A stretch of DNA of 64,000 nucleotides. Source: Myxococcales bacterium. Its GTDB lineage: Bacteria > Myxococcota_A > Polyangia > Nannocystales > Nannocystaceae. The stretch is taken from positions 496,001 to 560,000 of the forward strand of contig JACKDU010000003.1 of NCBI GenBank assembly GCA_020633335.1, given 5' to 3'. Each line of letters starts with the position of its first letter. Within the stretch, counting starts at the first letter, position 1. Shown one piece after another: positions 50,875 to 61,978 of this stretch. Position numbers and translations under genes: made by a program. The notes under the pieces were generated by a model, which worked only from the letters and a program-made list of their open reading frames with translations, made no database searches and was not told the DNA's origin.

Positions 50875-50990
50875 GAGATCTGCCACTGGGATCCATGAGA
50901 TCTCCGAGGCCAATGAGATCTCTTCGAGCGATCGCGAGATCTCCTCGATCGCTCGAAGAGATCTCGTCGACTCCCCCGCGGTGAGATCTA
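50875..50990. repeat. Six phased GAGATCTN palindromes
   Basis: GAGATCTG 50875, GAGATCTC 50897, 50915, 50936 and 50958, GAGATCTA 50983. Steps are 22, 18, 21, 22 and 25 bp, close to two helical turns. They start 24 bp after the kinase stop codon. This looks like an array of binding sites for a dimeric protein or a folded RNA. Confidence 0.75.
50915..50965. repeat. Perfect 20-bp inverted repeat
   Basis: Arms 50915-50934 and 50946-50965 are exactly complementary around an 11-nt centre that itself contains GAGATCTC. It may act as terminator for the kinase gene, without a T run, or as part of the palindrome array. Confidence 0.75.
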
Positions 50991-51471
50991 CTCAGGCGCC
51001 GGGCGATCCCGCGCACCCGCGCTGATCGCCCCGCCAGAGGCCCCTGGGGGCGCGATCTGCTCGCCTCGCCGGACCACAAGGTCTCGTGATCGCTTCAAGC
51101 GATCCCCCAAGATGTTGTGTCTCTTTCCCGGGCGCGCGCTGGCGCTTTGCGATCTCTTGAATCGATCGCGCCGCGAGATCGCGCCGCAGGTGATCACCTC
51201 TACGCGTGACGCGATCTCCCGAAGAGACTCCGAGATCTCTCCGCTGCGCTCCTTCTTCGCCGCCTGGGTCGATGTTCAGTCGGATCGGCGAAGGAGGCCG
51301 CAGATCGCCGATCTTCGCCACGATTCGCGGTCGCGCGAGCACCAGGCGCGGACCACCAATCTGAATGAACGGACAGTAGGTACTGAACAGCGAAGCAGAA
51401 CGAGAGCGTCCGAAACTTGAGCTTCTCGGTAGAAAATGCTTCACCGGATCTACTGAGTGGATTACATTGCT

Positions 51472-51487
51472 GACCACCAAGGTGGTC
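51472..51487. promoter_or_regulatory. Dyad GACCACC-AA-GGTGGTC upstream of the MerR-like gene
   Basis: A perfect 7-bp inverted repeat, 105 bp before the chosen start of the MerR-like gene and just downstream of the AT-richer zone. A candidate autoregulatory operator; a GACCAC half-site recurs at about 51516. Confidence 0.4.
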
Positions 51488-51592
51488 GATCACCCCAAGG
51501 GACTCGGCTGCCTCGACCACTCCGCCACGCACCTCGCCACCGACCTCACCTCGGTACCCGCTCCCGACCCCCTCGCCCCCGCGATCCCGCCC

Positions 51593-52138
51593 ATGCCCGC
51601 CGCGCTCACCGAAGCCCAGATCCGCGAGATCGAGGCCGCCTTCCCCGAAGGCCTGAGCTCTCAGCAGCTGGTCTCGGCGTTCGCCGATCACGACGTCCGC
51701 TTCAGCGAGGCCAACCTCCGCCGCTACGTCCAGCTCGGCCTGGTCCCGCGCTCGCGCCGGGTCGGCCACAAGGGCAAGCACCTCGGCTCCCACGGGGTCT
51801 ACCCGCTGCGGGCGGTCCGCCGGATCAACGCCATCAAGAAGCTGATGGCCGAGCGCTACACGATCGAGGAGATCCAGGCGAAGTTCCTGACCTTCAAGGA
51901 CAGCATCGAGAACCTCGAGGAGGCGATCGATGACCTCGTCCGCGCCTTCGAAGAGAAGCTCGAGAGCGAGGCGCCCTCGCCCCGCCGCGATCGCCTCAGC
52001 GACGAGCTGCGGGCGATCCAGGGGAGCGCCCGCGAGCTCGTCACCGGCGTCTACCGCCTCGAGAAGATGTTGATGGCAGCCCAGGGGAGCCGCCGCCCGC
52101 GGGGCGGTGGCGCGGCCTCGCCGACCGAGCTGCTTTAG
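51593..52138 (+). CDS. MerR-like helix-turn-helix regulator
   Basis: About 181 residues. After EIEAAFPEGLSSQQLVSAF comes a winged-helix MerR-type region: RFSEANLRRYVQLGLVPRS, then YPLRAVRRINAIKKLMAE and YTIEEIQAKF. A helical C-terminal part probably dimerises. There are no cysteines for metal sensing. The ATG at 51593 starts at the usual family N-terminus. The frame is open back to 51467, but that part covers a dyad and is poor in family-like features. It precedes the Cys-rich sigma-4-like gene. Target unknown; the dyad at 51472 suggests self-regulation. Confidence 0.8.
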   Translation: MPAALTEAQIREIEAAFPEGLSSQQLVSAFADHDVRFSEANLRRYVQLGLVPRSRRVGHKGKHLGSHGVYPLRAVRRINAIKKLMAERYTIEEIQAKFLTFKDSIENLEEAIDDLVRAFEEKLESEAPSPRRDRLSDELRAIQGSARELVTGVYRLEKMLMAAQGSRRPRGGGAASPTELL

Positions 52139-52256
52139 ATCGTTCGTCCGCTAACAACCTCAGATCTTCGCTTCGTCTCTCATAGATCGCCGACCGCACC
52201 GCTTTGGGCCCGACGCCACAAGGGCCCGCTCGACAACCTCCGATAGCCGACAATTT

Positions 52257-52276
52257 GGGGCCGACCAGGCGGCCCC
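52257..52276 (+). promoter_or_regulatory. Leader hairpin before the Cys-rich sigma-like gene
   Basis: GGGGCCG-ACCAGG-CGGCCCC, a perfect 7-bp stem ending 3 nt before the GGGGAG ribosome site of the gene at 52291. It could modulate translation. The near-direct repeats ACAACCTCAGAT and ACAACCTCCGAT lie further upstream, near 52155 and 52233. Confidence 0.35.
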
Positions 52277-52290
52277 GAACGGGGAGTCTC

Positions 52291-52818
52291 ATGCCCAGCA
52301 CCACCAAGCCGACCGCCGCCCTCGACCACGATCTCGACCTCGACCTCGACCACGACGACGCCGACACCGACGCCTTTGAGCCGGTCGGCAGCGATCCGAA
52401 GCCGCTCGTCCGCCGCGCCCGCGCCAAGACGATCGCGATGAAGCGCCTGACCAAGGAGGAGCTGCGGATCGGCGCGCTCCTCTACCCGGAGCGCTCCTAC
52501 TGGCGGCCCAAGACCCGGGGCGAGTGCGCCAACGTCTCGCGGCCCTGCCCCTACGTCAGCTGCAAGTACCACCTCTACATCGACGTCAACCCGAGCACCG
52601 GGAGCATCAAGATCAACTTCCCGGATCTCGAGGTCTGGGAGCTGACCCACTCCTGCGCGCTCGACGTCGCCAACCAGGGCGGCATCACCCTCGAGGAGGT
52701 CGGCGAGATCCTCAACCTCACGCGTGAGAGGATCCGGCAGGTCGAGGTCCGCGGGCTCCTCAAGCTCCGCGAGGCCGGCGGCGAGGACATGCTCTCCTAC
52801 CTCTCGAAGGGCGAGTAG
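52291..52818 (+). CDS. Cys-rich DNA-binding protein with sigma region 4-like HTH
   Basis: 175 residues. The N-terminus is acidic (DHDLDLDLDHDD). The middle has a Cys cluster in RGECANVSRPCPYVSCKYH with a further Cys in LTHSCALDV, together able to bind zinc or an iron-sulphur cluster. The C-terminus LEEVGEILNLTRERIRQVE is nearly identical to sigma-70 region 4.2, the -35 recognition helix. No region 2 is present, so it cannot be a full sigma factor. I recall similar proteins in other deltaproteobacteria, but function is unknown. The start is the ATG at 52291 with GGGGAG upstream. Confidence 0.8.
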   Translation: MPSTTKPTAALDHDLDLDLDHDDADTDAFEPVGSDPKPLVRRARAKTIAMKRLTKEELRIGALLYPERSYWRPKTRGECANVSRPCPYVSCKYHLYIDVNPSTGSIKINFPDLEVWELTHSCALDVANQGGITLEEVGEILNLTRERIRQVEVRGLLKLREAGGEDMLSYLSKGE

Positions 52819-52857
52819 GCGGCCTCGGGGCCGCCCCCCGCCGGCGCGCGCGCGCGG

Positions 52858-52887
52858 TTGACCGGCGGCGGGGGAGGGTGCTAGGGG
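52858..52887 (+). promoter_or_regulatory. Putative promoter of purH
   Basis: TTGACC (52858-52863), 18 bp, TAGGGG (52882-52887), 8 bp before the chosen GTG start. The -10 match is weak, but the layout repeats that of lon, fmdB and psd. Confidence 0.35.
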
Positions 52888-52895
52888 CCTCGCCC

Positions 52896-54500
<1,605 letters not shown>

Positions 54501-54533
54501 GCCGGCGACGGACGGACGATGGAGGGCGCGGCG

Positions 54534-55823
54534 ATGAGCGCGGACGCGGAGAGGCCCCTGAAGATCCTGATCGTCGGCGGCGGCGGCCGCGAGCACGCGC
54601 TCGCCTGGCGCTGCGTCGTCGAGGGCCACGACGTCGAGGTCGCCCCCGGGAGCGACGGGATCGCCGAGGACGCGGCCTGCGTGGCGATCGCGGCCGACGA
54701 CCACGCCGGGCTCATCGCCCACGCGCGCGCGAACGCGGTCGATCTCGTGATCGTCGGCCCCGAGCAGCCGCTGGTCGACGGCCTCGCCGATCGCCTGCGG
54801 GAGGCCGGGATCGCGGTCCTCGGCCCCTCGGCGGCGGCCGCTCGCCTCGAGGGCTCGAAGGCCGAGGCCAAGGCCTTCATGGCCCGCCACGGGATCCCGA
54901 CCGCCGCCTACCACACCGTCGCCAGCCTCGACGAGGGCCGGGCCGCGCTCCAGCGCTTCGCCCGTCCGCCGGTGGTCAAGGCCAGCGGCCTCGCGGCCGG
55001 CAAGGGGGTGACGGTCGCCGCCACCTTCGCCGAGGCCGAGGAGGCGCTTCGGGCATGTCTCGAAGGACAGGCCTTTGGCGACGCCGGGGCGACCGTGGTC
55101 CTCGAGGAGCGCCTCGAGGGCGAGGAGGCGTCCTTCTTCGTCCTCAGCGACGGCGCCCGGGCCCGCACCTTCGTCGCCGCCCAGGATCACAAGCGCCTCG
55201 GCGACGGCGATCAGGGGCCGAACACCGGCGGCATGGGGGCCTACTGCCCGGCGCCGGTCTGCACGCCGGCGGTCCACGAGCGGGTGATGGCGACGATCGT
55301 CGAGCCCACCCTCGCCGGGCTCCGGGCCGAGGGCACGCCCTTCGTCGGCGTCCTCTTCGTCGGCCTGATGATCGACGCCGACGGGATCCCGCGGGTGATC
55401 GAGTACAACGTCCGCTTCGGCGATCCCGAGGCGCAGCCGCTCCTCTTCGGCGCCGACGAGCCGGTGGTCCCGCACCTCCACGCGGCCGCCCGCGGCGAGC
55501 TCACGCCCGGGGTCATCCGCGGCCGGGCGGCGGCGAGCGTCGTCTTCGCGTCGGCGGGCTACCCCGCGGGGAGCACCCGGGGCTCGCGGATCCGCGGCCT
55601 CGAGGCGCTCCAGGGCGCGCCGGATCTCAAGGTCTTTCACGCCGGCACCCGCCGGGGCGCGGGCGGCTGGGAGACCAACGGCGGTCGGGTGCTCGGCGTC
55701 TGCGCCCGCGGGGACGACCTCCGGCAGGCGATCGCCCGGGCCTACGAGGGGTGCGCGGCGCTCTCGTTCGACGGGATGCAGCTCCGCCACGACATCGGCG
55801 CGCGCGCGCTCCGGCGGCGCTAG
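54534..55823 (+). CDS. purD: Phosphoribosylamine-glycine ligase (GARS)
   Basis: About 429 residues. ILIVGGGGREHALAW at the N-terminus, then VIVGPEQPLVDGLAD and the ATP-grasp core VVKASGLAAGKGVTVA, VLEERLEGEEASFFVLSDG, DGDQGPNTGGMGAYCPAP and VIEYNVRFGDPEAQPLL. It makes GAR in purine synthesis. ATG 54534 has GGAGG 8 nt upstream; ATG 54519 is in frame but without a good ribosome site. It follows purH by 33 nt. A palindrome copy lies at 55055-55070. Confidence 0.94.
   Translation: MSADAERPLKILIVGGGGREHALAWRCVVEGHDVEVAPGSDGIAEDAACVAIAADDHAGLIAHARANAVDLVIVGPEQPLVDGLADRLREAGIAVLGPSAAAARLEGSKAEAKAFMARHGIPTAAYHTVASLDEGRAALQRFARPPVVKASGLAAGKGVTVAATFAEAEEALRACLEGQAFGDAGATVVLEERLEGEEASFFVLSDGARARTFVAAQDHKRLGDGDQGPNTGGMGAYCPAPVCTPAVHERVMATIVEPTLAGLRAEGTPFVGVLFVGLMIDADGIPRVIEYNVRFGDPEAQPLLFGADEPVVPHLHAAARGELTPGVIRGRAAASVVFASAGYPAGSTRGSRIRGLEALQGAPDLKVFHAGTRRGAGGWETNGGRVLGVCARGDDLRQAIARAYEGCAALSFDGMQLRHDIGARALRRR
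55055..55070. repeat. Dispersed 16-bp palindrome, copy in purD
   Basis: ATGTC-TCGAAG-GACAG, encoding ACLEGQ with GCA, TGT, GAA and GGA codons, clustered rare codons for this genome. The following AGGCCTTTGGC also uses the rare TTT. Confidence 0.45.
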
Positions 55824-55869
55824 CCCGCGCCTCGCACCTCGCCTCGCCTCGCGTGAGCGCGAACGCTCG

Positions 55870-55891
55870 GCGCTCGCTGACGAGCGAGCGC
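55870..55891. terminator. Hairpin after purD
   Basis: A perfect 9-bp stem GCGCTCGCT/AGCGAGCGC with a GACG loop, in the 174-bp gap between purD and the DUF1015 gene. No T run. A candidate terminator separating the two purine transcription units. Confidence 0.45.
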
Positions 55892-55997
55892 GCGGGCATG
55901 GCGCAGAGGTCCGCAGCGCTCTCGCCATCACGCGCTTCGCGCGGCCGCGCGGTGACGGTGGACGGTCGGGCCCGCCGCGCGGTATGAGGGGGCCCAA

Positions 55998-57298
<1,301 letters not shown>

Positions 57299-57302
<4 letters not shown>

Positions 57303-58585
57303 CCCGCGCGTCGACCTTCGCGCCCCTCCCGCCCGGGGCGCGCGATCTCCTGCCGCCGGTGCTCGGGCGCCGGCGGGCGCTCACCGAGCGCCTCCTCGGG
57401 ATCTTCGAGTCCTGGGGCTACGAGCAGGTGGCGACGCCGGCGGTCGAGTACTTCGAGGTCTTCGGACGCGGCCTCACCGAGGGCGAGCGGCAGCGCTGCC
57501 TCCGCTTCATCGCCCCCGGCGACGGCGAGATCGTCGCCCTCCGCTCCGACGTCACCCCGCAGATCGCCCGCCTCGTCGCCCAGCACCTCGGCGATCGCCT
57601 CGCCGCCGGCGAGCTCCTCCGCCTGAGCTACGCGGCCGACGTGATCCGGGCGCCGCTCCGCGCCGGCGAGGCGGCCGAGGAGCACCAGGTCGGCGTCGAG
57701 CTGATCGGCGACGTGAGCGCGGGCGCCGACGCCGAGCTCATCGCCCTCGGCCACGAGGCGCTGGTCGCCGCCGGGGTCGAGGGGCTGGTCCTCGATCTCG
57801 CCCACGTCGGCGTCGCCGGGGCGCTCCTCGATGAGCTCGATCTCGAGGACGCGGATCGCCGGGCGCTGATCACCCGCCTCGCCCGCAAGGACCTCGCGGG
57901 GATCGACGGGATCCTGGCGGCCGCCGGTCGAGCGCCGGCCGCCCGCGCGGCCGCGCTCGCGCTCGCCCGCCTCCACGGCGGCGTCGACGTCCTCGGCGAG
58001 GCCCGGCGCCGCCTCGGCGCGGTCGCCAGCGGCCCGCTCGCGGAGGTTGAGGCGGCGGTCGAGGCCCTCGCCGCCGCCGCGCCGGCGGTCCTCGATCGCC
58101 TCACCCTCGATCTCGGCGAGGTCCGCGGCCACGACTACTACTCCGGGCTCCGGCTCCGCGGCTGGGCGCCGGGGGCCTCGCGGCCGCTCCTCCGCGGCGG
58201 CCGCTACGATCGCCTCCTCCGGCGCTACGGCGTCGACGCGCCGGCGACCGGCCTGGTGATCGATCTCGATGTCGCGCTCGGACTGTCCCAAGAGACAGCT
58301 AACGATCGGCGCCGCGGCGCCTGCCTGATCGCCGCCGAGGGGGGCGACCCCGGGCTCCGGGCGATCGCCGACGCCGAGGCCCGCCGGGCGCGGGCGCGGG
58401 GGCTGCGGGCGTGGGTCGAGCCGGGCCTCGATCGAGCCGGGGCCGAGGCCGTCGCCGCGCGGGTCGGTGCAGAGCATGTGATCACCGTCGCCGCCGGCGA
58501 CACCGACGAAGCGAAGGTCCGCCGCTGGCGGCGACGCGATGGCGGCTGGGAGCCCCTGGCCGCGGAGGAGAGGAGCGAGAGATGA
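57299..58585 (+). CDS. hisZ: ATP phosphoribosyltransferase regulatory subunit HisZ
   Basis: A 428-residue class II aaRS paralogue. PPGARDLLPPVL at the start, YEQVATPAVEYFEV, ALRSDVTPQIARL (motif 2 region) and VRGHDYYSGLRLRGW with LLRGGRYDRLLRRYG (motif 3-like). It lacks the HisS anticodon-binding pattern and ends in a basic tail. HisZ supports the short form of HisG and senses histidine. It sits between DUF1015 and purA by ATGA overlaps on both sides; hisZ-purA pairing is a known arrangement. HisG is not in the window. Confidence 0.85.
58283..58298. repeat. Dispersed 16-bp palindrome, copy in hisZ
   Basis: CTGTCC-CAAG-AGACAG, encoding LSQET with CAA and ACA, followed by GCT AAC. It also fits the CTGT-N8-ACAG spacing of a LexA box, but it is mid-gene. 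Confidence 0.5.
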
Positions 58586-59865
58586 GCACGTTGGTCGTCG
58601 TCGGCGCCCAGTGGGGCGATGAGGGCAAGGGCAAGGTGGTCGACGCGCTGGCGAGCCGCGCCGATCTGGTCGCCCGCTTCGCCGGGGGGAACAACGCCGG
58701 GCACACCCTGGTGGTCGGCTCCAAGAAGATCGTCACCCACCTCGTGCCCTCGGGGTGCGCCTACCCGGGGACGCTCTGTGTCCTCGGCGCGGGGATGGTG
58801 ATCGACCCCGAGGTCTTCCGTCAGGAGATCACCGCGCTGCAGAAGAGCGGGATGCTCCTCGGCTCGGAGCTCCGGGTCTCGCTCGACGCCCACGTGATCT
58901 TCCCCTTCCACCGCTGGCTCGACGGCCTCCGCGAGGACCAGCACGGGGCCACCAAGATCGGCACGACCCGCCGCGGGATCGGCCCGGCCTACGAGGCCAA
59001 GGCCGCGCGCCGCGGGATCCGGGTCCGCGATCTACTGATCCCGGAGCGCCTGCGGGCGCGCCTCGAGCTCAACGCCGGGCCGGTGAACGCGGAGTTTGAG
59101 CGCTGCGGCGGCGAGGATCGCCTCGACGTCGACGCCGAGCTCGCGCGCGCGACCGGCTGGGTGGTCTGGCTGCGGCCGCTCCTCTGCGACGCCGGCTCGC
59201 TCGTCGACGAGGCGATCCGCGGCGGCAAGCGGGTGCTCATCGAGGGCGCGCAGGGGGCCCTCCTCGATCTCGATCACGGCACCTATCCCTTCGTGACCTC
59301 GTCGACGACGCTCGCCGGCGGCGCCTGCTCGGGCCTCGGGATCGGCCCGACGGCGATCGACGGGGTCTGGGGGATCACCAAGGCCTACGCGACCCGGGTC
59401 GGCGCCGGTCCCTTCCCGACCCGCCTCGACGGCCCGCTCGGCGACGCGCTGCGGCGCGCGGGCGACGAGTTCGGGGCGACCACCGGCCGCCCGCGCGACT
59501 GCGGCTGGCTCGATCTCCCGGCGCTCCGCTACGCCGCGCGCCGCAACGGCCTCACCGGGCTCTGCGTCACCAAGCTCGACGTCCTGGCGAAGATGCCCGA
59601 GGTCTCGATCTGCCGGAGCTACGCCGACGGCGTCACCCCGGGGACGGACGAGCTCGAGCTTGCGCTGCCGATCCTCGAGCGGGTGTCGGGGTGGGGAGAT
59701 CCGATCCTCGCCCAGCGGATCGCCGAGGCGCGCCGGCTGGAGGATCTCCCCGCGCCCGCGCGCGCGTACCTGGACATCATTTCAGAAGAGACCGGGGTGC
59801 CGATCGCGCTGGTCTCGGTCGGGCCCGGCCGTGACCAGACCATTTTCCTGAGCGAGGCGTTCTAG
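58582..59865 (+). CDS. purA: Adenylosuccinate synthetase
   Basis: About 427 residues. VVGAQWGDEGKGKVVDALA with catalytic Asp13, NNAGHTLVV with His41, IGTTRRGIGPAYEAKA, IEGAQGALLDLDHGTYPFVT and GVWGITKAYATRVGAGPFPT. It makes adenylosuccinate from IMP, GTP and Asp, following PurH in the pathway. The ATG at 58582 overlaps hisZ and has a GGAGGAGAGGAG run upstream. An open frame back to 58411 is a shadow of hisZ. Confidence 0.96.
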   Translation: MSTLVVVGAQWGDEGKGKVVDALASRADLVARFAGGNNAGHTLVVGSKKIVTHLVPSGCAYPGTLCVLGAGMVIDPEVFRQEITALQKSGMLLGSELRVSLDAHVIFPFHRWLDGLREDQHGATKIGTTRRGIGPAYEAKAARRGIRVRDLLIPERLRARLELNAGPVNAEFERCGGEDRLDVDAELARATGWVVWLRPLLCDAGSLVDEAIRGGKRVLIEGAQGALLDLDHGTYPFVTSSTTLAGGACSGLGIGPTAIDGVWGITKAYATRVGAGPFPTRLDGPLGDALRRAGDEFGATTGRPRDCGWLDLPALRYAARRNGLTGLCVTKLDVLAKMPEVSICRSYADGVTPGTDELELALPILERVSGWGDPILAQRIAEARRLEDLPAPARAYLDIISEETGVPIALVSVGPGRDQTIFLSEAF

Positions 59866-60188
59866 CCCCGGCCGCGCACGAAATGGTTCGGCTGCGGCGC
59901 CGGAGAGCCCGGCGAGGGCCCTCATCCGACGTCGTCATGCGGGAGGCGCGCGAAAACGCTGGCCGGCGAACGGTGACGCTCTCATCCCCCCTTGCCCAAG
60001 CCCACCCCACCAAATGACGCTCGAATCGCCTTCGCTGCGAGGAGAGGTCGCCGCCCACGCCGCTCTCGCCCGCCGCGTGGGTTGTTGTACCCACTACCGC
60101 CTTTCCCTATACTGACGGCCCCGCGGACGTTGTGGGTTCAATAAGGGTGCCTTCGCACCGTGGAGGGCGACTCCCAGGAAGCACGCTC
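59866..60188. other. 323-bp intergenic region before the GltJ-like gene
   Basis: The first 200 bp show no clear terminator or gene. The last 115 bp hold the promoter and operator described next and a leader of about 70 nt. That leader contains the hairpin GGTGC-CTTC-GCACC and a ribosome site AGGA 9 nt before the start. Confidence 0.5.
60077..60113 (+). promoter_or_regulatory. Promoter of the GltJ-like gene with dyad over the -35
   Basis: TTGTAC (60085-60090), 17 bp, TATACT (60108-60113), a near-consensus -10. The perfect dyad GTGGGT-TGTTGT-ACCCAC (60077-60094) covers the -35 and is a good candidate operator for a repressor. Confidence 0.6.
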
Positions 60189-61955
60189 ATGAAGATCGAA
60201 TGCGACAAGTGCGGAGCCAAATACTCGATCGCGGACGACAAGGTCCGCGGCAAGACTTTCAAGATCCGCTGCAAGAAGTGCAGCAACGTCATCATCGTCC
60301 GCGACAAGGCGGAGGGTGGCGGCGCTGACGAGGCGGCGGCTTCCGAGCAGGAGCAGGAGCAAGACGCCGGCGGGGGCGAGGCCGGATGGCACCTCGCGAT
60401 CGACGGCGAGACCGTCGGCCCGCTGAGCGAGCAGGAGGTGCGTGATCGTTTCGCCGCCGGCGAGATCGATCGTGAGACCTCGGTCTGGCAGGAGGGCTTC
60501 GACGACTGGCTGCCCCTCGGCGACGTCGACACCTTTGGTGATCTCGCGGCGAGCTCGTCGGCTGCGGCCCCGGCTGCGGCTGCGGCCGCGGCTGCGGCTG
60601 CGGTCGCCGCGTCGGATCCCTTCGCCGGTGGTGACGAGGACTACGGCGTGTCGTCTCGCTTCTCGGAGCCGGAGCCGGAGCCGGAGCCCGCGCCCGCGCC
60701 CGCGCCCGCCTCTCGTGCGGCGCCGGAGCCGGTCGCTGCCTCGCACGGCGCCTCGCCGCGCGTCGCCAACCTGACCGGCGCGCGCAACGAGAACTCGGTG
60801 CTCTTCTCGCTCGACAGCCTCTCGGCGGTGGCGATGGGCAACCGCGGCGGCGGCGGCGGTGGTGGTGGCGGCGGTGCGGCTGCGGACGCGGCCCTCGCCG
60901 GCCCGTCGTTCTCGGTCGCGCCGGCCTCGAGCGCGCCGTCGCAGACCACCGCGACCGGCGAGGGCTCGGGCCTCATCGACATCCGGGCGATGAGCGCGAT
61001 GCTCGGTGACGGCGGCGGCGGTGGCGGTGACGCTGGCGGCGGTGGCGGTGGTGGTGAGCCCGGCTTCGGCGACGCCGCGATCCCCAGCTTCGGCGGCGGC
61101 TTCGGCGGCCTCGCGGCTGCGCCGCTGAGCCTTGCGACCCCCGAGAGCGACGCTCCGATCGCCGCGCCCGAGCCCGTGAAGTCGTCGAACGGCCCGCTCT
61201 ACGCGCTGATCGGCGTCCTCGCGCTCGGCCTCCTCGGGATCACCGGCTACATCCTCACCCGTCCGCCGCCGGAGCCGCAGACGATCGAGAAGATCACGGT
61301 CGTCCAGGGCGCTTCGAAGGCTGACGACGAGGACGAGGACTCGCCGAAGAAGAAGAAGAAGAAGAAGGCCGACGAGGAAGAGGACGACGAGGAGGAGGGC
61401 GACGCCGAGGGCGAAGAGGCCGCCGACTCGGCTGGCGGCACCAAGTCGACCAAGAAGGGCTCGACCAAGAAGGGCTCGACCAAGAAGGGCTCGACCGACG
61501 CGAAGGCCGAGGGCGGCGCGGCGGCTGGCGACGGCGGCGCGGCCAAGGCTCCGCCGAAGGAGGAGAAGCCGAAGGAGGAGGACGTCTCGGTCGACTGCCT
61601 CCTCGACCCGAGCAAGTGCAAGAAGGGCGGCAGCTCCAAGCCGAGCGGCGGCTCCTCGGGTGGCTCGTCGGCGCCGCCAGCGGGCGGCTCGCAGCCGGCG
61701 AAGCTCTCCGCCGACGACATCAAGGCCGGCATCGCCAGCGCCAAGTCGTCCGCCGAGAGCAAGTGCAAGAGCAAGTCGAAGGGCGGCGAGAAGGTCGTCG
61801 TCAAGATCTCGATCGAGGGATCGTCGGGCAAGGTCCTCTCGGCCACGGCCGACGGCACCCCGCTCGGCGACTGCGTCGCCTCCGAGCTCAAGAACGCGAA
61901 GTTCAAGACCTTCTCGGCGCCGCAGCAGGGCGCTCAGGTCTCGGTCCGCTTCTAG
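60189..61955 (+). CDS. Zinc-ribbon/GYF/TonB-like protein (GltJ/AgmX-like)
   Basis: 588 residues. MJ0042-type zinc ribbon with Cys5, Cys8, Cys28 and Cys31. GYF_2 domain at about 66-115 (WHLAIDGETVGPLSEQEV, SVWQEGFDDWLPL). A long Ala/Gly/Pro-rich disordered region. A membrane helix at about 336-356 (ALIGVLALGLLGITGYI). A Lys- and Glu-rich periplasmic stretch with repeats, and a C-terminal AgmX/PglI-like domain with two Cys (ESKCKSKS, GDCVASELKNAKF). The order matches M. xanthus GltJ/AgmX of the gliding and focal-adhesion complex. Other myxobacterial proteins share this layout, so orthology is unproven. The start is the ATG at 60189. Confidence 0.85.
   Translation: MKIECDKCGAKYSIADDKVRGKTFKIRCKKCSNVIIVRDKAEGGGADEAAASEQEQEQDAGGGEAGWHLAIDGETVGPLSEQEVRDRFAAGEIDRETSVWQEGFDDWLPLGDVDTFGDLAASSSAAAPAAAAAAAAAAVAASDPFAGGDEDYGVSSRFSEPEPEPEPAPAPAPASRAAPEPVAASHGASPRVANLTGARNENSVLFSLDSLSAVAMGNRGGGGGGGGGGAAADAALAGPSFSVAPASSAPSQTTATGEGSGLIDIRAMSAMLGDGGGGGGDAGGGGGGGEPGFGDAAIPSFGGGFGGLAAAPLSLATPESDAPIAAPEPVKSSNGPLYALIGVLALGLLGITGYILTRPPPEPQTIEKITVVQGASKADDEDEDSPKKKKKKKADEEEDDEEEGDAEGEEAADSAGGTKSTKKGSTKKGSTKKGSTDAKAEGGAAAGDGGAAKAPPKEEKPKEEDVSVDCLLDPSKCKKGGSSKPSGGSSGGSSAPPAGGSQPAKLSADDIKAGIASAKSSAESKCKSKSKGGEKVVVKISIEGSSGKVLSATADGTPLGDCVASELKNAKFKTFSAPQQGAQVSVRF
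61446..61490 (+). repeat. Three tandem 15-bp repeats
   Basis: TCGACCAAGAAGGGC repeated three times exactly, encoding STKKG units in the periplasmic linker of the GltJ-like protein, directly after an AAG/GAG-rich low-complexity tract. Confidence 0.85.
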
Positions 61956-61978
61956 CGGTCCAGCCCCGCTGGGCGGAG

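Larger units (their letters stand above)
50852..51592. other. 741-bp intergenic region rich in GATC palindromes
   Basis: No convincing gene. Frames open on either strand (51112-51420 plus, 50992-51480 minus) lack the GC-third-position bias of real genes here and resemble no family. It contains the GAGATCTN array (50875-50990), a 20-bp inverted repeat, GATCGCTT-C-AAGCGATC (51089-51105), another GAGATCTC at 51232, and an AT-richer zone from 51360 to 51475 that probably holds the promoter of the MerR-like gene. Confidence 0.6.

Noticed and set aside
50992..51480. ORFs of 162 (minus) and 102 (plus, 51112-51420) residues in the palindrome-rich gap
   Set aside because: Neither shows G/C-biased third positions or any family motif, and both run through inverted repeats. 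Treated as non-coding.
58283..58298. CTGT-N8-ACAG match to an Escherichia coli LexA box (also at 11106)
   Set aside because: The site is deep inside hisZ, the other is between convergent genes, and sister copies break the CTGT/ACAG arms. A LexA role is unlikely.
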